From Paramecium pentaurelia (lineage: Eukaryota > Ciliophora > Oligohymenophorea > Peniculida > Parameciidae): 64,000 bases of DNA. How positions within the stretch are numbered: the stretch's first letter is position 1; each line of letters begins with the position of its first letter. The notes beneath the pieces were generated by a model. It made no database searches. It had not been told where the DNA came from and saw only the letters and a list, made by a program, of their open reading frames with translations. Where the stretch lies: positions 31,165 to 95,164 of the forward strand of contig CAJJDO010000108.1 of NCBI GenBank assembly GCA_905183005.1, in the 5' to 3' direction. This document shows positions 38,969-49,819 of the stretch, one piece after another. The translations under genes and the position numbers were made by a program.

Positions 38969-39960
38969 TCATACAAATTTATAAGAACTGATAAACATTT
39001 TGGATTGTTCAAAAAGTAATTTTAACATTGTGAAAATCAAATATTTATTAAATCTTTTATTTTTCAATTTATATCTCTTCCTATAATTCAAAGTTTTATT
39101 AAAATATAGTAGAATTTCTGATTTCAATATTTCCTTCTACTTAGATTCATGAAGTTTAATTTTTGAACTTCTATTACGTTCTATCATTTTTGTATTTTTT
39201 ATAGAATCCTTTTTGATGTAGGTTTTAACTCTTTAAGGTTTTTAGCTGCAGTTTTATATCTTTTTTACTATTGTTGTTTAAAAACAATCTTTATTTCTTT
39301 TTTATGAATAATAATGTATCTAATTCCTAAAACATCCTAGTTTATAAAAAAATAAAAAATAAAAGACCTATGATGTTTATTTTGAAAGTTAATTAGTTGA
39401 AGGTTTCTTAAAGTAAAAAAGATTAGGAGTAACAAATCTCAAAAAAGTTTATTAGCCATTCTCTATTAGCAGTTTTTCTACCTCAACCTGATTCTGCTCA
39501 GAAAATTTGTTAAATTCTCTAAACAAATCAATTTTGGTTGCCTTGCTAATTAAATATGATGTACAAAAATCAATATACATTAAAACAATCATTTCTTCAA
39601 ACAAATATTCGCTGGTTATGTAAGGCTTATTCCAATTAGATCTGATGTTCCCATAAATAAATCTATCGTATAGAAATATATTTAATTTAATACAGGGCGC
39701 CTCTCTACACCCAGTTAGGATTTTTGAACCTCCCTCAGCCTACAGATTGCCATCCTGCTCCCGAAAGACTCCTTTCTATACTTACTAGACCTCCATGGGG
39801 AAGCTATTTGGGCTCCTTCTCCATGGGCTTTTGGGCCTTGAACCTTTGTTTTTCCTTTTGCGGCTATGGGCAGCCTAGGCTAAAGGCTTGTTCCCTTAAG
39901 CACTTCTAATTAAATTCTTAATTATATTTTTGCCGAACTATTATATTTGAATACATCGAA
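38969..39960 (-). pseudogene. Unrecognised protein, family A copy 1, with GC-rich basic N-terminal part
   Basis: One reverse-strand frame stays open from at least 39,960 to a TGA at 38971-38969. The upstream third is GC-rich (about half G+C) and encodes a basic, S/P/K/R-rich region (AHSRKRKNKGSRPKSPWRR). The middle reads DGNLQAEGGSKILTGCREAP, YGNIRSNWNKPYITSEYLFE, KATKIDLFREFNKFSEQNQ and PNLFYFKKPS. The last ~120 codons are K/I/N-rich and may be beyond the true end. A related sequence with KATKVDCYREI and PNHQYFKEPS occurs on the same strand at 46751-47300, so this is a repeated family in the window. I do not recognise it; it could be a cellular gene family or belong to a mobile element. No ATG was identified with confidence, so it may also be a live gene with an unresolved 5' exon. 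Confidence 0.5.
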
Positions 39961-42512
39961 AGTAGAGTTCTAAGATTGTAGTAAAGTATCATTAAAACAT
40001 ATTATAATAAATCTTTTTCAATATTATTTTCAATAAATATATTAATTAATTTCTTAAAAAGTTTAATTTTTCTTAAAATTCTAATTGCTTTTAATCCCAA
40101 AAAAACAGTTTTTTTATTAACTTTTAATCTCTCCCAATTTTCAAAATGCAAGAATAAAGAGAAGGATAATTTAATTATTAAATTATTTGAATCCATAATC
40201 ATCGATTAAATAATGTGACCAGTTTAAGATTATTAAAGTAAGATTGAAAGATTCTGTTATTTGGAAATTTTTAAGAATTAAAAGGGTCATGTGTGATGAT
40301 TTTATTTAGAATAAAGTCATCGTAATCATAAAGATTTGAAAAAAATAAATTATATATATTCTAATTTATAGAAGGATAATAAAAAAATGCCAATTAGACA
40401 TTATTGAAATCTTGTTTAAATTTTAGGATAGCTTTAATTAACTTTCGATGAACTCAGACTGCAATACAATTATTTATTATCAAAATAACAAATTATCAAT
40501 TTTTATAGAAATCAAAATACATGAATACTTTTGTCAGTTGATAAAAATAAGTGATTTTGTTAAACTAATAAATGTTCATAATTAATTTAAAAAAAAGTGA
40601 TTTTAAAATTGCATTCAATATATCTTGCTTAACATATATTCAAAGTAGCAAGGAAAGTCAAAATTAATCTATTTTAATAATAATAATCTCAAGTTATTAA
40701 TTATTAGAATAAGTATTAGAAAATTATTTTGATGAAATTTGAATTAGCAATAGAAGCTTTAGATCACTCATTTATTACTAGCTACTTTTTTATAACTATA
40801 AAAATGTCAAACTAAAAGTACATAAGTTTATTGGGGAAGAAAAGTGAGGCAATTAGATAGATTGCCAAAGTCTTAAATTTTTATGATAAGCAATTCATTC
40901 TGCAGAAAATATATGAAAAATTATATAGAAATAGTTGAAAGTTTATTTAAATCAATTTTATTAGTAATAATAAAAGTAATAAGAAAAACTTTAAGATTCT
41001 AGACAAGTTGATTATTTGTTCATAAAGTGGTAACTTTCCTTGTAATTCACAGCAGAGTGTCTAAGATTATTGAGATAACAATAAATAGCTCTAAAAATAT
41101 TAGAATCTTTCTAAAAGGTTAATCCAGATAATATCGATTTGATTTGGAGAAAAGGTAAACCTATGATAATAGGAAGAAGCTTACATTTGAATTAAAAGGA
41201 ATGTAGATTGACTTTTAAAATGAAAATCTATTAAAAATTAATTCTTGGGCAAAAATAGGAAGCCCTTTAAAAGATTAAATAAATCAAATCTTATGATTTA
41301 GAAACAATAATAATAAATTGTATGATTAATTAAAATATTAATTGCAGAATGCTTTAAATAAGATTTTCATTTTTTCAATTCATATATTTATTTAAATTTA
41401 GTTTTGAAATAAATTTCTTTTTTAGTTGATGAGAGTTACAATTCAAGAATAAATTACTCATATTACTTAATTAGATATTGTGTAAACTTTATTTGTTTTA
41501 ATTAGAAGGTGATCAAAAATAGGTTTGCTATATTTGGCTGACAGCTTTTAATATATAGAAATTTTTATTAAACGGTTTGAGTATAAATTTTTTCCTTTAA
41601 TTAAAATAAGAAAATAGGGCTTCAAAATTAGATGTAAATAACATAATTATTTAATAAATTAAGAAGTTAATTTTTCTATTTAAACCTTATTCTAGTTTTG
41701 TTGGAATAAAAAAAAATTATGACCCATTTTATATAAAAGCTTCAAAATTTTAATAAAACAATAAAAAGGATTAAAAATAAATTAATAAAGTATAAAATAT
41801 TAAGAAGAATATAAAATGATCTTAAATTAATATATATTCAAAAATATTGTGGATATTTAAAAATAAATAAAATGAGAAAACTTTTATAAATAAATACTTA
41901 ATAAATAAATATATAAATAACACTTTATAATTAAATAAAATCAATAAAGTAGTATTTAGTTGTCACTTTATAAAAAAGAAAAAAAACATAATCAACCAAA
42001 AGTATAATAATTCTCACTTAATTTAAACATTAGATTTCATTTCACTTATCGTCTAAAATTTGATCTCTAAATACTTCCTTGTTTAAACCTAAATTAAGAT
42101 ATCAATTCAAAGTAGACATACATTTATCCAAAGATCTAAAAATGGTTCTATTTTTTTCTATGTATATTTTGACCAAACAATTTTAATAATTCAGTACATC
42201 TATGTATATTAAAATATTTAAATCATAATGAATCATAAAATATTAAAAAAATGAATGTCTTTTATTTAATAAAATTTTTTTTAATTATCATTAATTCAAT
42301 TTAATAAAATTATATATCAATTGTCATTTCCAGAAGTGATAAATTAAGTCTATTTTTGTTTTCAATCTCCTCTTTAATTTTTATAACATTTTTGATTTTT
42401 TATATTCTTTCTAATTTATAAGAATATGCTTACATAAATCTAATTAATTAGATTTATTTTATTATATAATATCTTTCAGATTTTTTAGTTATTATCTGCC
42501 ATAGTAGAGGTC
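39961..42512. other. AT-rich region without recognised gene
   Basis: Strongly A/T-biased sequence, including an A-rich tract around 41.75-41.95 kb. No protein-like frame, RNA gene or repeat was recognised before the reverse-transcriptase remains beginning at 42.5 kb. Confidence 0.4.
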
Positions 42513-43400
42513 TCAACTTTTAGGTAATGAAGGAGGAAATCCACAAATTATAAGTTTACATATAACTTTTAGAGTAAAAGTAGGATTTTTGATATTTTTA
42601 AGTTGCGATTGTTGGGTAAATATATAATATAATGCAGTAGAACAAAATAGTAAAATTAGTTGATGCTCTTATTCCTAGTTGAAATATTACAGTATCTACT
42701 TTAACTTTTTAGATAAATATTAAATATTACTTACAAATTTACGAAATATAAATTAACTTTTCCTTTGTTACATATTCTAAGTATTTATAGTTACTTACTA
42801 TAAGGAAGTCTTATATATCTAAATTTTTCTTTGGTGAAAGATTTTAGATAAAAATATTCCACCCTCCAATTTAGTTATTTAAGATTAGGTTGAATAGAAA
42901 AGCCTTAAATATTTATAACAAAAATATACAGTATGGAATTTTACAAAAGAAAACTATATCATCAACAAATTTGTAACTTTTCATAATCAAAAGAAGATAA
43001 TGACTTAATTTCTCATATAAAAAGTTTTCCTTATAAGTAATTATTAAAGAAGGTGAAATTAGAGAGCCATAGGGTATTCAATTAGCAAAGTAACATTTGG
43101 TTAACAGGAATATTTAATATAGATTTAAATTAATAAAATTTGAATTATTATTGTAAATATACATTTTATTACTTTTAAGAATAAAGATGTTAATAATGAA
43201 TAATTTAACAAATTCATTTAATGTCTATAAATAATTTTATAATCATTTAATATTTTTTAAATAATAGACATTCATATATTGATTCTATAAATAATTAATA
43301 AATGGAAAATTCAATTAAGAAATTTTTAGTAATAACCAAAAATCCTTTCTCTTAATATAGATTATCTATTATTCAAAAAAATGTTCTTTATGAAGCCAAC
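42513..43400 (-). mobile_element. Reverse-transcriptase fossil, reverse strand (non-LTR type)
   Basis: Read on the reverse strand, a segment with IPYGSLISPSLI (motif B, the (I)PQGSxLSP signature) is followed 35 residues later by KFVDDIVFF, the catalytic F/YxDD motif C at about 42952-42970. It then has a thumb-like C-terminal part (YKYLEYVTKEKL, ending FPPSLPKS) to a TGA at 42515-42513. Immediately before motif B an in-frame TGA (43080-43078) replaces the residue preceding IPYG. Upstream sequence to about 43.4 kb continues the fold less clearly. This is consistent with a decayed LINE-like element. No poly-A or target-site duplication was identified. Confidence 0.65.
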
Positions 43401-43860
43401 ACTATTCTGCCTCTCAATGTCAGACGTAGACCTTTGATGATTACAATATTATCTCTCAATCAAAGAATATGCAAATCATAATTGACCATTCCATCTTGAA
43501 TGGTTTAGGCTATAAAATTCCTTTAAATTGTTAGACAACAGCTTAGATTTTACAATTTCTATCTATACTCTATATGTTCTTAGATAAGCATAATTACATA
43601 TAATGTAAAATATCTATCTATCACTTGATCTATAAAAAATATTTTAATATTCGTATAGAGTATTGACTTTTTTTACATTTATGAAAATATCCACTTTAAA
43701 CACAGGAGTCTAAAATAAGTTTTCTTTCTTTAAAGATTATAGGATTATAAGGAGGTTTACAACAAATTTATAGATAGACTCATTATGATATAAGGATGGA
43801 AATTAAAATGAAATAGTGTTACCCAAAAATTATTATTTTTCACATCTAAAGAAGTAATTG

Positions 43861-45416
43861 AAAAGTAAACAAGAAACCGAAAAAAAGCTGTTTCTTATGA
43901 TTTAACTGAATTACAATACTTTAATTTAACTAATTGTTTACCAGAAGGATGTATAAAATAAATTGTTATTTTATTTGCGATTAGATTGGTGCCAATAAAT
44001 AAACCTCATCCAAAATTCCATACCATTAAATAATTAGACCTATTATGGAATAAAGCCAATTTATTAAACTCGTAGAGACTATCTATGTACAAAAGTTTAT
44101 GTAGAATTGTAAATTTGAAATATCCCCAGTTTAGATGTGTTTTTTTTAATACCATTTTAGGTCAATAATCGAGAAACTCCAAACTAAATACTTTTGCCAA
44201 ATCTGTGATCTTCTTTCATCCTTCTTATGCTTATAATTGTGTTGATCGCATCAAACTATCTCAAATCATTATGTTGAAGGAGAATATAATAAATATTTTC
44301 TTGATAGGTTTATGATAACTTATATATTTATGATCCAATAAGAGAGGAAAGAGTTAATTTAAAAAATGGAGTGAATTAAATTCACTTCTTTAACCCTTCT
44401 TATTTGAAAGTTATTTTAATGAACTAATTGAATTATTAAAAGAATTAAGGATGTAAAAAATGTTAAAAAAAAGATAAAATGAAATTAGAATACTCGCAAA
44501 TATTAAAAGATGCAACAAATCATGTAATTGAAACAGCTGAAAATTGGAATTTTTTACATTAATCTAGAAAAAACAAGATAAATAACTACTGCCTTAAATT
44601 TCTTTAGATAATATGGAAAAATTAAAAGAGAGAAATTTTTTTAATACTTATTATGGATATTAGGGGCAATATTCCTAAATAATTAAATTAAACTAAGAAA
44701 GTAATTAACCACATTGTACATTAATTAATTCCATTAAAAAGATTACTTCCACTTAGGCATAATGTCATATAGACGAAATACTTATATTAGACCTCATTTC
44801 TAATATGTTTCACCTATTCTATTTGCTTATCAAATTATTAAAATGAAGTATTGTAAAAAGTCGCATTTAATATATTAATTGGATTACCTAAAACAGCCTC
44901 TTATAAAGTAATGAATAAGATATGGGAATTATTTGATTTTAAAACATAATTTACTTAGAAATGGAGAGATACTAATATTTTGTAAGAAATCAGTATAACT
45001 ATGATTTAATACTGAATTAGAACTTTGAAGGAGAAGCTGAAACAAGAAAAAAAGAAAGAATATTAAAATATCATAATTTTGGATATATTGATAGATTCAA
45101 ATATAGTTGTTCAACTTGTAACCTAAAAGGAATGAAATTACAATCTTAACATAATATTTGGGGGCATGATGAATTACTATTTTAAAAATTTGAGGCATTC
45201 AAATAAAAAACTATAGAAGAATAAAAGTTGGATCCAGATGATTCCTACCAACCATCTTTATGTGAAAAATCTAAAATGCTATAGAGAACTAAAATTTTCA
45301 TGCAAAAGCTAACAATGAGAGCTGCTAAAAAGAAAAAAAGGAGAAAAAATGAATTATATTTATTTAAAATTAAATTTTTGAAAATTTTTTTTGAATATCT
45401 CACCAAAAATTTTTGA
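43861..45416 (+). mobile_element. LINE-like reverse-transcriptase fossil, forward strand
   Basis: The forward strand shows the ordered landmarks of a non-LTR reverse transcriptase. AIRLVPINKPHP near 43978-44012 is the N-terminal RT signature. AYNCVDRIKLSQII near 44.24 kb matches motif A (kAFd.v.r..L) but lacks the catalytic Asp in the visible frame. VNLKNGVNQ lies at the position of GVPQG. A thumb and connection region carries LIGLPKTASYKVMNKIWELF. A C-terminal CX2CX10HX4H motif (CSTC...H...H) near 45.12-45.18 kb resembles the LINE C-terminal Cys/His motif. Frames change several times and TGA codons interrupt it. It points away from the RT fossil at 42513-43400, so two elements lie back to back. 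Confidence 0.6.
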
Positions 45417-46065
45417 TGCTAAAGAAGCCTTCAAAAAGAAAATTAAAATAGTAAAATTAATAAACTCAAAATTTACTCATAAATTTTCCCCATTGGTTAA
45501 ATGAAATCGTTAAGTTAATATCATAATCATCAGTACCTCTTTATATTATATAACTGCGTTCTAAAAATTTCTTTAAAATAGGTAAGTCATTCAAAAAATT
45601 GTATTTTTTTGAATTGAATTGAATATACTGTTATTATTAAGATAAAGAATGCAAATATATTTTTATTATAAAATTAAAAAAACTCTTTTGAATTAAGTTA
45701 TCTAAAACTTTTAAAGCAAGATCTAATTTAAGATTATTAACTGTTATAAATGCAGATCTAATCTTTTAAATTAAGTTTAATAATCTTTGATAGGGGACTG
45801 CCAATGTACTGTTGCGGGGGTAGTACTTTTATCCATTTAAAAAAAAATGATGTGCTGGAAACCAATGAATTGAGTTTGATAAAATATTTTTGTTAATTAC
45901 ATATTATTATTATTTTTAACTTTTAATTTTTAGATTCAGAAAAAAAAAGACGAAGAGGCGATAAAAATTTTGTCTGCAAATTTCTTACATAAGTACCGAA
46001 CTAATAGCTGACTAATCTCCAAAAGGCTTTTTGATTTTGAGTGTAGAGAAGGAAAAAAGTTAAAG

Positions 46066-46800
46066 ATGTCCTACGGAAACTCTAGAGGTATTTATCTAAG
46101 ATGGGTCTAATTACCTGGTTACTAGAGTAACTTTAGTCTTGGTTTGTGAAAGTCCACAAAGATACACTAGAAAATGGCAACAATTTAAATGGATAATTCA
46201 ACGAACAAAAAAAAAGAAAAGATAGTCTGAAGGTTTAAGAGATGCACTTACGGTGAAATACTAATTAAATACTCAGGCTAAGTAGCCTATGAGCTTTATT
46301 CCCATGCACCTTTAGACTTCAAAGAAAGGGAATAAGTAAGGTAGAAGGCAAGATAAGAGTGTTGCTAAGTGATCAATGTCGCAAATAGTCTAAGAAAATT
46401 AGATCATACAAAACTCATATTTATCAGATTCATAATCAGCAGGCTTTGGAAAATCATCTCACACTTACAAGAGAGACGTTTTTCAGAGCTGTGCCCTTAT
46501 AAATAAAACCCTCTACTTGACATGACCAACTAAAGTAGCCAAAACAGTAGAAATCAAAAGTACTTTTATCTGGACCGACTCAGAGGATTGAGGAAACACC
46601 TTAGGGAAATATTGTCCATGGTCGAAAGGCCAACAACCCATAAAGAATTCTTAATCCAGAATAGGAAAAGGATTAAAAAAAATGATTTGGTTTTAATTTT
46701 TAAACATATGAATTATTATTAAAAAGGCTAGATAGCTTTAGCAATTTAATTCAAGGTAAATAGTGCATTACCATTTTTTCATGTAATTTCTTTACACTGA
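46066..46800 (+). pseudogene. Unrecognised basic protein gene with frame changes
   Basis: This lies in a GC-richer island (about 45.96-46.7 kb). The ATG at 46066 starts MSYGNSRGIYLRW. After a frame change near 46.2 kb a long protein-like frame reads CTYGEILIKYSGQVAYELYS, LDFKEREQVRQKARQECCQ, LIFIRFIISRLWKIISHLQE and YLDRLRGLRKHLREILSMVE, to a TGA at 46798-46800. An intron candidate (29 nt, GTTTGTG...CACTAG) near 46.14 kb joins part of the first segment to NGNNLNGQFNEQKKRKDS but does not reach the main frame. The product is alpha-helical and basic. Its neighbours are transposon remains. I recognise no domain and cannot exclude that it belongs to a mobile element. Its last codons overlap the 3' end of the reverse-strand gene at 46751. 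Confidence 0.45.
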
Positions 46801-47300
46801 AACCTAAAATTTTGTATATTTTTCTTCGCTATTATGTATAATTGCTCATACAATTTTCTTATGCTAAAGCATTTTCCTAAAGTATCATCTAATAAGTATT
46901 GCCAAATGTGGTTTCATCAATTAATACTAAGAGATAGTTATATTTGATATAAGAGGGCTCTTTAAAATATTAATGATTTGGCGAGATATAGTAAAGTGCA
47001 TTTATCAACCATTTTCGATCTTGAAGTTTCTCTGATCTAAAGCCAAAATTCTACTCTTATCCAATTAATTGAAATATCTCTCTATAACAATCGACTTTTG
47101 TAGCTTTTCTCCTTAAATAAATAATTCTAATGTCTGATTGTTTGCAGGAAAAAAGCTTTAAAGTGCTACTCCAAGGATATATCCACTTGTAATACAGGGT
47201 GATTCATATTTTGGAAGGTAATATCCTTTAATGGCTAGAGCAGAGTACATTCATTTTTGGGAACCTTCTATCCTATTTGCCTCATTAATAGAAATCGGTA
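46751..47300 (-). pseudogene. Unrecognised protein, family A copy 2, frameshifted
   Basis: The upstream half is in one frame (YSALAIKGYYLPKYESPCIT, SGYILGVALQSFFPANN). The downstream half is in another (RKATKVDCYREIFQLIGQEQ, ALYYISPNHQYFKEPS), ending at a TGA at 46753-46751. The ordered motifs P.ITS.Y, KATK[VI]D.[YF]RE and PN..YFK.PS match the reverse-strand sequence at 38969-39960, so the two are paralogous. A frame change near 47.1 kb and a TGA upstream (before MYSALAIKG) show that this copy is broken. It lies just upstream of the transposase fossil. The function is unknown. Confidence 0.5.
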
Positions 47301-47404
47301 ATGCCTATAACATGGATTATTTAAAAATAATATTTATATATTGCAAATAAAGTTTGATGGTTTTACTATATAAATTTGATGATTCATTTCTAGAATAGGG
47401 ATAA

Positions 47405-49787
47405 TGTTTAATTTTTTTTGAACTCAAAAAATAAAGATGAAGCTCAAAAATTTAATTATAACATCATCAATTACATTCTTATGAAAATTCGACATATAAA
47501 TTTCGTAGTCCCTATATATATTTCTATTTAAAAAAAATTTCTATGTAGAAATATATTTGAAATAATCTTGTTAATATCACAAATGTTATAATATATTTAT
47601 TATTTTATAAAATTGCTAGTGAAGAGAAAAGTATTTTAGATTCTGGTTATCAAATTTTGAGAATTAAATTGATCGAAATGCTTTAGAAGAAAATTTATAT
47701 TGATGAATTTCAAACCTCAGTAAAAATCAAAATTGGGTGCTTATGTCTTCCACATTATATAAGCAAAAGTGAATGTTATAAATTGATAGAATATGAGCAT
47801 TTTTATAGAACCATTATAAAAAAAGGAAGTTCGATTAAATTTAGAAACTTAATGAATTTGAAGCAATAGCTTTCAATCACCAAATCAAAGCTATTAGAGA
47901 AATCTTCTAAAAATTGGTTAATCAAGAAAAATGTCTAAATTATTCGAAAATTAACTTAATTAGGTTTAACCACAGAATATATTTCAATTTTAATTGGATT
48001 GTAATATAATGCAATATATTGAAGAAAAAAATTGATTCCAAATATTTATGAACTGGAGGAAAATGTATAACATTCAAAAAGGTTCCTCTGGATTTTATAA
48101 AAAATAAAGAGAAGTTTAAGTTAAATTATATTGTATTGAGATATTAACTTATATCAAAGAACATTATTCAACAATATATCTTGATGAAACGACTTTCTGG
48201 CATCAAACAAAAAACCTAAAATGTTGATAAAGAAAGGAAAAGTAAAATTCAAAAGGATAGTCAGTTTAAATCGTAATTTGCATGTTATTGGAGGGATAGG
48301 TTCGAATTGATTTCATGTTTCTAAATTTGTTAAAGAAATGTAAATCACTATGACTTTGGACAATTTATTATTTAGTTAATAAAACAATTACCTTTGGTTT
48401 ATAATAATCCTAGATAGTTGTTCTATTCATTCAAGTGAGTTAATGAAATAAAATTATTATCTTAATTTGATCAAATATTCTTAGCTCCATGAAAAAGTAA
48501 GGGAACTCCTAAAATAGTAATAGGTAAATGTATTTAGAATTTATTTAAGGAAATAAAGAAAATTATGAGTTGATGATTGTTGTGATGGTGATGTANTGTT
48601 TAATTTTTTTTGAACTCAAAAAATAAAGATGAAGCTCAAAAATTTAATTATAACATCATCAATTACATTCTTATGAAAATTCGACATATAAATTTCGTAG
48701 TCCCTATATATATTTCTATTTAAAAAAAATTTCTATGTAGAAATATATTTGAAATAATCTTGTTAATATCACAAATGTTATAATATATTTATTATTTTAT
48801 AAAATTGCTAGTGAAGAGAAAAGTATTTTAGATTCTGGTTATCAAATTTTGAGAATTAAATTGATCGAAATGCTTTAGAAGAAAATTTATATTGATGAAT
48901 TTCAAACCTCAGTAAAAATCAAAATTGGGTGCTTATGTCTTCCACATTATATAAGCAAAAGTGAATGTTATAAATTGATAGAATATGAGCATTTTTATAG
49001 AACCATTATAAAAAAAGGAAGTTCGATTAAATTTAGAAACTTAATGAATTTGAAGCAATAGCTTTCAATCACCAAATCAAAGCTATTAGAGAAATCTTCT
49101 AAAAATTGGTTAATCAAGAAAAATGTCTAAATTATTCGAAAATTAACTTAATTAGGTTTAACCACAGAATATATTTCAATTTTAATTGGATTGTAATATA
49201 ATGCAATATATTGAAGAAAAAAATTGATTCCAAATATTTATGAACTGGAGGAAAATGTATAACATTCAAAAAGGTTCCTCTGGATTTTATAAAAAATAAA
49301 GAGAAGTTTAAGTTAAATTATATTGTATTGAGATATTAACTTATATCAAAGAACATTATTCAACAATATATCTTGATGAAACGACTTTCTGGCATCAAAC
49401 AAAAAACCTAAAATGTTGATAAAGAAAGGAAAAGTAAAATTCAAAAGGATAGTCAGTTTAAATCGTAATTTGCATGTTATTGGAGGGATAGGTTCGAATT
49501 GATTTCATGTTTCTAAATTTGTTAAAGAAATGTAAATCACTATGACTTTGGACAATTTATTATTTAGTTAATAAAACAATTACCTTTGGTTTATAATAAT
49601 CCTAGATAGTTGTTCTATTCATTCAAGTGAGTTAATGAAATAAAATTATTATCTTAATTTGATCAAATATTCTTAGCTCCATGAAAAAGTAAGGGAACTC
49701 CTAAAATAGTAATAGGTAAATGTATTTAGAATTTATTTAAGGAAATAAAGAAAATTATGAGTTGATGATTGTTGTGATGGTGATGTA
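47405..49787 (+). repeat. 1,191-bp direct duplication on both sides of the N at 48596
   Basis: Positions 47405-48595 recur at 48597-49787, offset 1,192, with no difference noticed. The junction is a single N at 48596, so an unmerged contig overlap is the likely cause. It doubles most of the transposase fossil. Confidence 0.9.
47600..48560 (+). mobile_element. Tc1/mariner-IS630-type DDE transposase fossil
   Basis: Forward-strand frames show the DDE transposase landmarks: YLDETTFWH with the first Asp at about 48183, then about 75 codons later WFIIILDSCSIHSSE with the second Asp at 48413-48415. In the expected Glu region the sequence reads IKYSQLHEKVRELL. The N-terminal helix-turn-helix-like region includes KLIEMLQKKIYIDEFQ and KQQLSITKSKLLEKSSK. 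TGA codons interrupt it (after KNLKC and within GGIGSN.FHVS), so it is inactive. The same frames recur in the duplicate at 48597-49787. No terminal inverted repeats were located. Paramecium germline DNA is known to contain Tc1-type elements; naming a specific family would need comparison. Confidence 0.7.
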
Positions 49788-49819
49788 ACAGTCTATGATG
49801 TTCTGAAATAAATACTTAT

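Noticed and set aside
39690..39915. tRNA-derived SINE because of GGTTCAAGGCC resembling a B box
   Set aside because: The match is short, no convincing A box or tRNA fold was found, and the segment is open in frame with the downstream coding sequence.
45960..46700. Structured non-coding RNA or group I intron suggested by GC-richer sequence and AAGATAGTC
   Set aside because: A long protein-like forward frame explains the composition, and the P/Q/R/S core elements of a group I intron could not be found.
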